64,000 bases of DNA, taken from Semisulcospira habei (lineage: Eukaryota; Mollusca; Gastropoda; Semisulcospiridae). The notes under the pieces are model-generated. The model had not been told where the DNA came from. It worked only from the letters and a program-made list of their open reading frames with translations, and did not search any database. The stretch covers positions 165,750,976 through 165,814,975 of the forward strand of contig BTPG01000007.1 of assembly GCA_036245525.1 (NCBI GenBank), given 5' to 3'. Within the stretch, counting starts at the first letter, position 1. Every line of letters begins with the position of its first letter. A program made the position numbers and the translations under genes. Below, one piece after another: positions 42,345-53,100 of this stretch.

Positions 42345-43850
42345 AAGTTTGTGAACTTCGTCCCTGCTTTTCTGTACGGACCCAGTCCAGAGTAATCAGT
42401 GCGTAGAAGAAAGATGGTGGCCTGACTCTCCCTGTTCAGCTTGTTGATGTCTTCTGCCCACGGGCTGCAGCCGCCATTCTGCTGTTGCCAATCACTTTGT
42501 TGTTGTAGTGTCTTGGTTTCTTTACAAGAGGTTGTGATCTTGAGGTAGTCTGGCGCCTGCTTTGGCCAGGCTGTCAGCCTCTCCATTTCCAGCTTGTCCA
42601 GAATGGAGTGGAATCCACTGCAGCACTATTTTGTGGACAGGGCATCCAGTCTATCTTGAAGCTTCCTGATGAGATCAGCGGATCAAGCTGCTGCCTTTCC
42701 ATAGCTAGTGCTCTGCTGCTGTGTTGAGCACCTGCAGATCTGTACGATAGTTGGAGCTGCTGCCGCCAGCTGGTAAGAGAGGGAGGTAGTAGTGCGGTCT
42801 GCACAACAGATGTACACGCCACTTCCTTTATTCCGCACGGCATCTTGTGCGGTATCACAGCTGCTGTGAGCCGCTTGTGCATAACCTCCAGTAAGATGGC
42901 TTTGTGCAGTGCCGCGACCTTTGGCAAAGAGTCCTGGAACATTGTTTATGTTGTCTTGAAGGCTTTTTCGAGATGTCCAGGTATCTGAAGGGAACTGTTC
43001 ACACATCTTTGGGCTTGGTTCCAGGACGTCAGTTTTAGCCCTTTGCAGGACCTTCAGTTGACGGTTCAGATGTGGGCGTTTCTGACGGTTCTTGGTCTGC
43101 TCTTGTAGTCTCCCATGCTGTCGGTGTTTAGTAAGTCTCTTCATCGTGTATGCTGTTCTGCGTTCCAGTGGCTCCAATGTCCTCCATTTTTTTAAATTGG
43201 GGTGCTCCAGATGGCTCTAAGAATGTCAATGCATCATGAGAATGTCCCATGTTCTGCATCTTGTCAAGCCTGGCGTTTTGGGTTTTGCAGGCAGCGTTTC
43301 ATGTTGTCGATGTATCTTGGTACCGCACTACTGGTCTGACCGAGCAGGTGTTTGCTTGTGCCTGGATGCTGTAATTTGAGCCAGTGTGGTCCCCACCAGT
43401 TTCTTCATCAGAGACCTTTTTTGCAGCTCTAGCTTCCAGGGCTTCGATGTGAGGCCTCCACGTGAATTCAGTAATTTATTTGTTGCCAGTAAAGTTGGCC
43501 TGTCTGTCTTTGGTACTGGCAGTTTTGAGGTGACCTCTTCCGTCTGATTGAAAGACTGAGATGGTCTAGCTCAGTTTGAGTGGCCTCTTTCAGTCCACCT
43601 GCTGACTCTGTTGGCAGCATCCTGGATTCTGCAGGATGCTATTTCTTTCTTTATATTCTGCTGCGCTCCACACTGCAAAGTCATCCGCATGGAGGATGTT
43701 CCAGACGAACCTTGGTACTGTTGTACTGATGTCATTAATGTAGACCAAAAACAGCATCAGACACAACATCTCTCTGAGGTACACCTTCCCCGAGTTTGAC
43801 AAGACTGCTGAATGTGCAGACGGTAGAAGCTTCAGCAGCAGCCCCTGTTA
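42345..43850 (-). pseudogene. Decayed LINE: reverse transcriptase and RNase H
   Basis: Minus strand, in order from 43800: LFLVYINDISTTVP and HADDFAVWSAAEY (the (Y)ADD active site), PLERRTAYTMKRL and TKNRQKRPHLNRQLK linker, NKGSGVYICCADRTTTSL and WIP-HSGQAGNGEADSLAK-like sequence (RNase H, across frames) and LNRESQATIFLLRT before the end. Many stops and frameshifts. The order RT, linker, RNase H fits an invertebrate jockey/I-group non-LTR retrotransposon. Confidence 0.85.
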
Positions 43851-43865
43851 AGCATGCCTTAAATA

Positions 43866-43990
43866 AAAAGAATTACAATTAAATTGATGGGTCACATTGA
43901 AATTAATGAAATGGTCACAAATGTTCATGCTCAATATGCATATTTTGTTAAGAAAACTGGCAACAAAAATATTTAAACAGAGGAGTATGA
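43866..43990. repeat. Repeat R, inverted right copy
   Basis: Reverse complement of 39565-39665, with GATGGGTCACATTG and GGCAACAAAAATA visible. Confidence 0.7.
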
Positions 43991-44742
43991 CATAAGCAAT
44001 TGTTATGATCATTTTACGTTCTTTTGCGCCGCGTATCCGTATGCGGCACATCTCGAATGCATCTGACCTACCAGGCTGTGCCAGGACAGAGGTGAAAACC
44101 AGGCAGAGGACTAGGGGCAGCCAGCAGCAGCATGGTTCAGTCGTACAGGCTTCTGTAGAATTGTGTTGTCAATCTGAAAAAGCGACAGTTTGTATTGTGG
44201 CAATTACGGGCTTGAATATCCCTAAGGCTCATGAAGATACGGAGTCATCTTCGCTTAACCCCTTCCCTGCCTCTGTACGTACACTGCTGTTCAGTTCTGA
44301 AATCTTTGCGGATCGTTGAAGGATCAAAAGCCAAAATTTGCGAGATTATAAATCGAAATAATTGTGAAAAACAAAAAATACAATCGCATTATCCAAGCCA
44401 GTGACCAAAAAATAAAATTAATTTTTTTTTTTTAAATCCTATTGAAGGTCTTGCACCCACGACCACATCTCAAAGAAAAAAGCTTAGGCTCAGAAATAAA
44501 CTCGAATTTGTGAGTAGCGGATTCGTCACAATTCCCCCCCCCCCTCCCCCTCCCCCAACCACATAAAAATAAATAAACTATGAGTAAAAATAAAACTAGA
44601 CTGTAGTTTGAATGTGTAATCAGTTGAACAGAGTGGTTTGCGATGGTTTGACCACAAGCAATCCACTGTAATTCACTGATTCTATATTAAAATGCCCCTC
44701 AGTGTCAAATGCACTCGGGAAGAGATCAAACCTTTGACGATA
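43991..44742. other. Intergenic, nothing recognised
   Basis: Begins with a family I-like fragment (GCGCCGCGTATCCG and ATGCGGCACATCTCGAATGC, 44028-44062). Poly-T and poly-C tracts follow. No gene seen. Confidence 0.4.
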
Positions 44743-44955
44743 TTAACCCTTTTAGCACCAAGGTTCCATTTCTCAAATTTTGGAGGTGTTGCCTAATGAC
44801 TATGTACCAGTTGAGGAGATGGATTGACCATGATAATTCAAGGGTAGTGCCAGATTAGCTTGGCGCCTTCAGGCGCCAAGCTAATCTGGCACTACCATTG
44901 AATTATCATGGTCAATCCATCTCCTGCTGTAGGGTCTCGGGGCTAAAAGCGTTAA
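44743..44955. mobile_element. Family A TTAA hairpin element
   Basis: TTAACCCTTTTAGCACC to GGGGCTAAAAGCGTTAA, core intact; among the best preserved copies. Confidence 0.88.
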
Positions 44956-46245
44956 GGAATATTACACCAGTAAGTCACGCCGTCTGACACTTCACATATA
45001 ACAAACCGTTCGTATAACAACAGTCCCAAAGTCTACCGTATTGTTTGGAGCCAGGCTCAGATGGGTTTATCTTTTAGGAACATTCAGAGTTGTTCATATT
45101 TTTAGGCTTATTATGCTGATCCATTTCCTTCCTCTCTAAGCCAACCTCTGATCAACACACACGCCAGCGCACTCAACTTATAAAGACGGACACACGGCGC
45201 TTCCCGCCATAAGTACTGACGCTCTGTGGGCTCGTGTAAGGACAGGAATCCAACTTCTTCTACTCTAACCCACTCTCTGATCCACACACACTGGCACACA
45301 GAAATAAAGACGGACAACGGCGATTCCCGCCATTCGTAAGCTCTGTGGTCTGGCTTAGCACAGCTAGTCTGAAGAAAAATTACCGCACTGACGAGCAGCA
45401 AATGACATCCGACTTCAGTCAAGCTTCACGTCATGGCATCATTAGTCCCACGACGCCATATTCATAGTGACGACTCGATGTTATACGTTATCTCCATCGC
45501 AGTACTAACATTTGCGTATGAAATGATCAACTTTGCAATTTTCTTGCTGATTTTCACGCCTAGAGCTTACAGGTCACAATTTGACCTAATCCTACCCCAG
45601 GAACGGGACAAACAGCAGGCTTTATGCAAACACTGTTTATGAAAAATCACGCGGGTATTAATGAGAAGATTTTGTTTTTCGTAAAAGAAAAAATTAAAGT
45701 TAGTTAGCTGTTTTACAAATGACTCCGAAAAAAAGTGGTGCAGAAAACTGTTTGATTTTCACACCTGGGGCATACAGGTCACCGTACCAGTCAGCCGAGA
45801 CAAACTGCAGGTTTATGTAAGTATACAACAAACAAACAAAAAATCATGCGATTATTAACGAGAAGATTGTTTTTTTTTCCTAAAAAAGATTCAATTGTTC
45901 TAAGATTCACCCATATAATTCGTGAAATTAATCATAAAAACATGAAAATATATATTTTTTTCCAAAATATTTAATTATCACTCAAAATGTTCTAAGGGTA
46001 CAATGCTGGCTAACGAACTCATTCAATACGTCTCTTTTATCTAGCTTTACGCAAACATCTAGTAAAAATAAGAAAAATTACGGACTCCAGTGTGGATCAA
46101 CCGGCTTTTGTGAAACGGCCATTTTCTCGCCAATGAGCATTTTAATCAAAAAGTTTTAAAAAAGGTCCCGAGATAATTCTTTTAGGGACAATATCCTAAA
46201 ATTTCAAGCTTGTTCCTCCTCAAACGCGGGCTCGCTAGTCGCTGT

Positions 46246-46247
<2 letters not shown>
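44956..46247. other. Intergenic with diverged tandem duplications
   Basis: 45110-45235 and 45240-45355 are diverged copies (both contain AAAGACGGACA and TTCCCGCCAT). 45520-45690 and 45750-45885 also match each other (GATTTTCACRCCTR, GTTTATG, AACGAGAAGATT-like). No gene seen. Confidence 0.45.

Positions 46248-46330
<83 letters not shown>
46248..46330. repeat. (AC)n microsatellite, about 41 repeats
   Basis: Uninterrupted AC dinucleotides. Confidence 0.98.
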
Positions 46331-46332
<2 letters not shown>

Positions 46333-47021
46333 CTTGGTCCCCTGCGAATTTGTTACTGATCAGGAGTGGACTTAAGTCTTTCTCTTCAGTGTTGCCTGTA
46401 TTAACATCAGCGACGTGCCCACTGGCGGCACACAGAAAAACGCTGGTGCCACATTGTGAAATAATCTTCCTGTCCTAACCAAGCAAGACCCCCTCCTCCC
46501 GAAAAAAATTAAATAAATAAATAATAATAATAACGAATTAATTATTTTCTAAATGCATAATGCAGACTTTATATATCTGAACTTACTTACATACCAAGTG
46601 AGAATATCGAAAAGTCGGAATGAAACGTGGACGTCGAAGCTGTCTTCAGATGGCGATGTTCTGGAACAAGACGGGAACTTGCCACCTTATATAGTAATTA
46701 CCACTACTGACAGATCACGTAGTAACAGCTTGACAGAAACTGAAATTGCCTGCGCACAATTACCTTGTACACCCCCCCCCCCTCACCCCTACCCTTCCTC
46801 CCCCCCCCCCTCCACACACACACATTTAGAGGTGAAACAGATGATTTTGTTATCGCCCTCAATATCAATAACTGCATGATGTTTCTTTATATGTGTGCCC
46901 TGCCTGGCCAGCAGTCGTATCTTCTCGATCTTTTTCAAGAACACTGTGCGGCCGATTCCTGTTAGATAAAAAGAAAAGAAAGAAAAAAAAAAACGTTGCA
47001 GCATGAAATCAATTTCTGCAA
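46331..47021. other. Intergenic, nothing recognised
   Basis: Contains poly-C tracts near 46771 and 46801; no supported gene. Confidence 0.35.
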
Positions 47022-47087
47022 GCAAGAGGCATTGATCCTCGTGAGCCCCTGCTAAAGCAGGGGCTCATGAGGATCTATGCCTCTTGC
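47022..47087. mobile_element. Family E hairpin
   Basis: GCAAGAGGCATTGATCCTC pairs with GAGGATCTATGCCTCTTGC around GCCCCTGCTAAAGCAGGGGC. Confidence 0.85.
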
Positions 47088-47534
47088 AGATGAAAGCAGC
47101 TGACAGGGACTTTACAGTTTACATAGTGTTAAGAACAAGCGTAAAAACGCAGGCAATATACGTGGGGGGGGGGGGGGGGGAGGAGAGAGAAATCAACTAT
47201 CATTTTTTTTTTAATGATTTCGATATTTATGTTGTGTCTATCAGGATGTTTCTTCACAGCACGACGTCCGTTTGTTTTTATTTTAGTTATTGCTCCTTTC
47301 GCGACTGAACAATGTGTGATTAAACAACAACAACAACAACAACAAAACAGTTTAATGAGTTCTACATTTATGATGTATTTATCTGGATATGTGCTCACAA
47401 CACCCCGTCTGGGTTTGAATTAGCCGTGCGTGGTGTTATTGTCCACTCCCAGTGGTATGCGGAGCTATATCACAACTCTGGGAAAATAAAATGGCACTGT
47501 GGGAGGCAGGGCGAGTTATCATATTAAAAATACT

Positions 47535-47622
47535 GTAACCGTTTGCCGGTAGCGGGTTTAGTCGCGATGATTCCTGTAGGAATCATCGCGACTAAAACCG
47601 CTACCGACACGCAAAGGGTTAA
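47535..47622. mobile_element. Family G hairpin, nearly perfect
   Basis: GGTAGCGGGTTTAGTCGCG and ATGATTCC pair with GGAATCAT and CGCGACTAAAACCGCTACC; right TTAA intact, left mutated to GTAA. Confidence 0.82.
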
Positions 47623-48395
47623 ATGATATCTACACTGACCCATCCGACGGTTAGGCCCGGTGGAGGTGCGGCCCATCTGTATTTTTATGTTGACATGGTC
47701 AGTGGGAAGTATGACCCACGTTTGAAAAGAGCAGATACGGATACCATGACAACAGAAGTATAATCAGGTAATGCCTGACCCCTCCTTCCTCTTCCTCCCC
47801 CCCCCCCCCCCCCACGCACTTTTCCTCCACCCCACAGGTTCTTCACCACTGTCGTCACCGTGAAAAGATCGCACCTTCGACTCGCAGCAACTAATTCCGT
47901 CTGCCTGAGGTACACTGATATTAAGAAAACCAAAACAAGATGCGGGATGAACCATAACCCACAAAGTCCCTTCTATATGAGTTGTCCTTGCTGTCAATGG
48001 TCTCTGCTTTTTGTGTTTGACCTGATTCTGATGTTGAATTATCACCTATTGAAAAAGTCTCGCAGATCTGCCAATGCGTCAGTGAGTTCTATAAGGGGTG
48101 CAGGACATACGCGTCATTGATTTGTCAAACGTCATTTGTCATGACGTAAATTTTAGTTTTTACGTAATTTTATATTTTATGTGATATGAGTTTCACTTTC
48201 GCTTCATAGGCTTTGAGAAAATGGTGACAAAACTAGAACTTCACGGTACAATTTCAGTTTTGCTATAATTTGTGTGAAAGCAGGTTGACTTTACCTAGCT
48301 ACATGATATACTAAGTACACGGGTCACCTCAGTGCATGCTCTTTTGAAAGCGCGTCGATGTGTGTGTAGTGCTTATTAGTGCGTGCGCACTCCAA
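47623..48395. other. Intergenic, nothing recognised
   Basis: Poly-C tract near 47798; no gene seen. Confidence 0.35.
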
Positions 48396-48440
48396 AATCT
48401 CCAAGAGGGGCGCATGAGGATCTATTCCTCCTTGAGATGC
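48396..48440. mobile_element. Family E remnant
   Basis: CCAAGAGGGGCGCATGAGG and ATCTATTCCTCCTTGAG keep the end of one arm and the turn. Confidence 0.5.
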
Positions 48441-48446
48441 GCGCCA

Positions 48447-48450
<4 letters not shown>

Positions 48451-48540
<90 letters not shown>
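48451..48540. repeat. (GT)n microsatellite, about 45 repeats
   Basis: Uninterrupted TG dinucleotides. Confidence 0.98.
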
Positions 48541-48543
<3 letters not shown>

Positions 48544-48743
48544 ACACCAAATGACTGAACTGGGTTACTTTCTTTACCATCCTTATGCAATCTGGGTCTG
48601 TGTAAAATTTTGGGTGGCCAGATCAGACACCCATTTTTTCTGAGGGTTGTTTCTGTATTATCTTTCATTCAAAATTCAGAAAAAAATATCAAAATACGAT
48701 GTGCCCATTTTAACAGATTTACTTCATCGTCATTGTGTTTCAG

Positions 48744-48895
48744 GGATGCCCTGGGCCTGTGTGTGGACACGGAAGCGGCCGGAGTGTTTTCAGATCAATT
48801 TGATTGGTCCAACACCGATGAACGGAGTTCCTTCCCTTGCTTAAACGTCTTTCGTCTCCAACGGACGCACCGGTCATTCTCTCGCATTTGCAGAG
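48744..48895 (+). CDS. Possible exon, unidentified
   Basis: Acceptor TTGTGTTTCAG and donor CAGAG|GTATTT enclose 152 bases open in the frame DALGLCVDTEAAGVFSDQ... The phase does not join to the 49998 exon in the frame needed there. No family recognised; could be chance. Confidence 0.15.
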
Positions 48896-49381
48896 GTATT
48901 TTATGCAATATTTCTTAGTTAAGAGCACGCCCAAATGTACTTGTTCAGTGCAGTTATTTAACTGAGAGATGCCTCCAATCCCCGTACCCGTTTGGCCCAG
49001 AAAAATAAGGCGTCTGCTTTCAAACGTGTCTTCGGCCGCACCGGCCGGGCCTGACCGTTGAGTCTTGTAGTAAATGATAATAGAACCCCACGATTTTAAC
49101 AAAAGCTTTCTTCTTCAATGAAAGGAATTCGTTCAATAACCCCATTACAAGGTCAATCTGCCACGCGATTTTGTTTCTTCTTTCTTTTTTTTTTTCTGAC
49201 GTGTTAACTTGCCACATGCATGCACAGTAACTATCAGTTGACTTTTTTTTTTTAAAAAAACAAAAATGGCGCCAGATTTCAATCCTCGTTCGCAAAACTG
49301 CCTCGCGATTCGAAGAACGAACGTCCACAAACAGGTCTCGTTTAGGAATGTGCAACTGAAGTATCGCTTTTTACTGTATTG
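48896..49381. other. Intergenic or intronic, nothing recognised
   Basis: Contains T-rich tracts (49186-49195, 49242-49252). No gene seen. Confidence 0.35.
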
Positions 49382-49947
49382 CCAGTTTTTAGTTCTCAGG
49401 GTCACCCTGGTCAGCCCCACAGGGTGGGTTTTTCTCTCAATTCTGGGGCATGCATGTGTTTCTGTCTACCCTTTGTCCATTCACCTGTATAAATTTGCCT
49501 TTTTAAAACTCTCCCTACTGTCTGCACTGCCTGTAGCTCTTGATATTGGATGTGTGTTGCTAAATGGTCTTAGCTTTATGTCTTGGCCCCATGTGTTAGG
49601 TTTATTTAACTCATTCTACCCCAGACACACCACGGCAGGATAAGGATCCACCATGATAGTTCAAGGGTGATGCCAGAATAGCTTGGCGCCTACGGGCGCC
49701 AAGCTATTCTGGCATCTCCCTTGAACTATCATGGTCGATCTGTGCCCTGCACTGCAATGCAGTCTTGAGAGGACAGGGGCAAAATTTAAGGATTTTGGTG
49801 TTGGGGTAGAATGAGTTAACGTATTTGACCGGCAGGCGACATACATGGCAATGTTCTGTTTAGGTGGGTTTTTTTTTCACAAGCAGTGCAGGCACGTCCT
49901 GAGAAAGCCTAGTGGCTGTCGGGACGTTAAGCAATGTACAATCAATC
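49382..49947. mobile_element. SINE-like retroposon, copy 3, interrupted
   Basis: Starts inside the consensus (GCCAGTTTTTAGTTCTCAGG), ends GGGACGTTAAGCAATGTAC and AATCAATC. A family C hairpin sits at its internal TTTATTTAA site (49606-49819). Confidence 0.85.
49606..49819. mobile_element. Family C TTAA hairpin inside SINE copy 3
   Basis: TTAACTCATTCTACCCC to GGGGTAGAATGAGTTAA with intact core. The other SINE copies read TTTATTTAATGTATTTG here, so the target was TTAA and it is present on both sides. Confidence 0.93.
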
Positions 49948-49997
49948 TGATTCAAAATGTCAGTTGGTTTACATGGTTGTATTGGACATGTTCTCAG

Positions 49998-50181
49998 CAA
50001 CACCATTTTGGTCACACCGGCTCAGGACTTTCTGGCACACACCCAGCGCCGGATGGCAGCAGGATGTCCAAACCCATCAGGATCTATGCTGCAGAATCAT
50101 GGCCCCCCAGCCTCTGCCACAGAGGGTGCGTCTGGTAGGAGGGTGCATGGACGGCAGCGGAATGCCCCCAATTACAAACTG
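49998..50181 (+). CDS. Upstream exon of the Crypton-like gene
   Basis: Begins NTILVTPAQDFLAHTQRR after one split base and ends NAPNYKL. Strong splice signals on both sides and phase agreement with exon 2 support it; the other open frames over the same bases do not join. Confidence 0.55.
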
Positions 50182-53100
50182 GTAAGTAAAGTGATTCTAT
50201 GATCATCTTCATTTTATTGGCTGGCGTGCGTGCGAAGCAAAAGTGAGTTTATGTTCTGGGCCACTGGTCGTCCGTCCGTCGTCCATGGTAAACTTTAACT
50301 CATTCTACCCCAACACCAAAATCCTTAAATTTTGCCCCTGTCCTCTCAAGACCGCATTGCAGCGCAGGACACAGATCGACCATGATAGTTCAAGGGTGGT
50401 GCCAGAATAGCTTGGCGCCCGTAGGCGCCAAGCTGTTCTGGCATCACCTTTGAACTATCATGGTCGATCCTTATCCCAGGGTGGGATTCTTCCGCGTTTC
50501 CGCGGATTTCCGTGGAAATTCTTTCACAATTCCGCTGAAGCATATTTATTTTCCGCGTCTAATAACAACAAAAAAGACGAGAAAAAAAAAAAAAATCTTA
50601 AATGGCAAAAAAATCTCAAATGGGTTGGATTTGTATGCAGTTTGGTTCACTATCGCCCGACACTTCCGGTAGCTTTAGGTCGCAGTGGAAAATGGCGGTG
50701 AAAAAGGATATTGTCCAAGACAGAGTGCCGTTTAGTGTGCATCTGAACATAAACTGGTACGCACATTCCATTTTTATACTGCAGATCAGGAGTGTCATAA
50801 CAAAGTCCATTTTCGGGTGTGTTTGGTCTCGCTCCCCGTGTCGGTTTTTGGATACTTTGGCGAACGGTGGACACGCGTGCCTATCCCCCCCCCCCCCTCC
50901 CCCTGTCGTTTGATTTTTCGGCCGCTGAAAATGAAGGACATGAAACCACCCCCCCACCACCCCCCCACCACCCCCCCCACCCCCCCCACCCCACCCACCC
51001 ACCCACCCACCCCCCACCAATGTCGTTTGATTTTCCGCGTTTTCTTTCTTACTAGAATCCCACCCCTGTTATCCTGCTGTGGTGTGTCTGGGGGTAGAAT
51101 GAGTTAACGGTGGCATTTTCTCGGAGACTATTCAAGCCACATTCTTCAAGCTTGGCCCAAGGATACTTTGTGGCAAGACCTTTTTAAACATGCCAATTTG
51201 AGTGACCTCTCTCAAAGGGTCACGCAGGGTTGACAAATGTGTGAAAACTGCTTGCATTTTCAGAAAACGTGGATTTTGACTGCTGCAGAAGCCAGCCCTC
51301 GTCACCGAGGTCACACATATGTAAATCGGTCATACACGGGATTACTCTTTTTATTCTTGTGCAAGGCCCCTTTAAACCAAAATTGGGCTGTTTCTGTTTC
51401 TAAGGCAGCTTTGGTTTTAATCTTTCTTTCTTTCTTTCTCCAGTTGGCAAATGGCGCCTGGGATGGACCCGAGACTGAGAGCAGTGCCAGCGCATCGCAA
51501 TACGAGGGCAGTGATGACGAGGAGTTTGTTCCTGGCTCGAGCTCACCGGATTCAGAGGGTGTGTCAGCATCAATTGCTGGGATCTCGGACATAGACAGTA
51601 TTGTATCGACTATGTTAGATTTCATCAAAGTGGCAGGTTTGGGGTGGCCAGGTGTTGGTGACGCTAGTACCAGCAAGGTGCAGTGTGCGTTAGGGGGTGG
51701 CAATGAGAATGTGGATAGGCAGGAGGAACATGATGCTGGAAAGAGTGGGGAAAGAGCACTTACAGAAGAAACGGGTGTGCACGTGTCGCAGAGAGGGAAA
51801 GGAAAGTACAAATGGGACAAGAAACATGCATGCAAATTGTGTGGCAAGCTTGTCTTGAAAATGAGCACGCACTTACAAGATGTCCATGCAGATGAGGCTG
51901 ACGTTGCTAAAATTTTGTCGATGAAAAAAGGGACCAAGCAGAGACGTCGAGCATGGATCAGACTACAAGATGAGGGTGATTACATGCATAACGTTGCTGT
52001 TCTTGAAAACAAATCCGGATGTTTGATTCCTAAGTATCGCACCAAAACTAGTAAGGCAGACGACCTTCTCGCCTGTAGCCATTGCAAAGGGCTCTATCAA
52101 AAAAAGCTGATCTCTGTACACTCAAAACGTTGCTGTCAGAAGCCAGGAGGGTTTCAGATCACTCGGCGAGGGGACGCCGCTCGCCGTGGTCGGCTCATGC
52201 TTCCAATACCCTTAGACGTTGAATTTTCCTTCTACCACAAGGTCTTGGCTACCCAGAGAGATGATGAGATAAGCCGTCTCATCAGAACTGACCCCTTGCT
52301 TCTTGAGTATGGAAAGAGATTATTTGACCGCAGGGACATTGAAGAACACACGGCTGGACAAATCAGCTCCAGGATGCGGGAGTTAGGGAGACTGTTGAAG
52401 ATTATCAGAGTGAGGTCAGAAATGAAAATCGCAAGTTTAAATGCTGTGATCAATTCAGCTAGCTTTGATCATGTTGTCCTGGCTGTAAAAGAGCTAGCAG
52501 ATTTTGATGAGGACACACATCAGTTCAAAAAAGGCAATCTCGCAATGCGCATAGGCCATGCTTTGAAAAAGTGTTCACAGATCAAACAGTCACAGGCATC
52601 CAAACAGCTTGGACAGGGTTCAGACGACAGGTGGCGACAGGAGCTCTCTGAGGCGCAGCGGTTTGACTCCGTCTTCGACGGGGACTGGTATGATTGTGTG
52701 TCCGCTACAGCAGCCCAGTCGGTCGGGAAAATGACCATGAACAAACCCAAGCTGATCCCATCATGTGAAGATGTGAGGAAGGTCCAACAGCTTCTTGAGA
52801 CAAGGATGGTTTCGGAAGATTATCCGACAGTGGTTAAAGCAACTCTTTGTGCTGTATCACTTTTCAACCGAAAACGAGGGGGAGAAGTTCAGAGAATGAA
52901 GGTGTCAGACTTCCAGAATGCTAAGATTGGATCGATCACCAATCAAGATATCTTGAAAGGTCTCACAGAGGTTGAGAAGAAAATGGTGAATCATTTTCAG
53001 CGAGTGGAAATCAGAGGCAAGTTTAATAGGAGTGTTCCCGTTTTGCTGACGAAGAAGATGATGACAACTGTGGACAGAATCCTTCAAATGAGGCAATCGG

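Noticed and set aside
48324..48668. Open frames made of Val-Cys or Thr-His repeats
   Set aside because: They are translations of the (GT)n microsatellite and are open on both strands.
51237..51443. ATG at 51237 as start of the recombinase
   Set aside because: The first 69 codons read through a CTTT-repeat polypyrimidine tract and a strong acceptor and look intronic; an upstream exon matches in phase.
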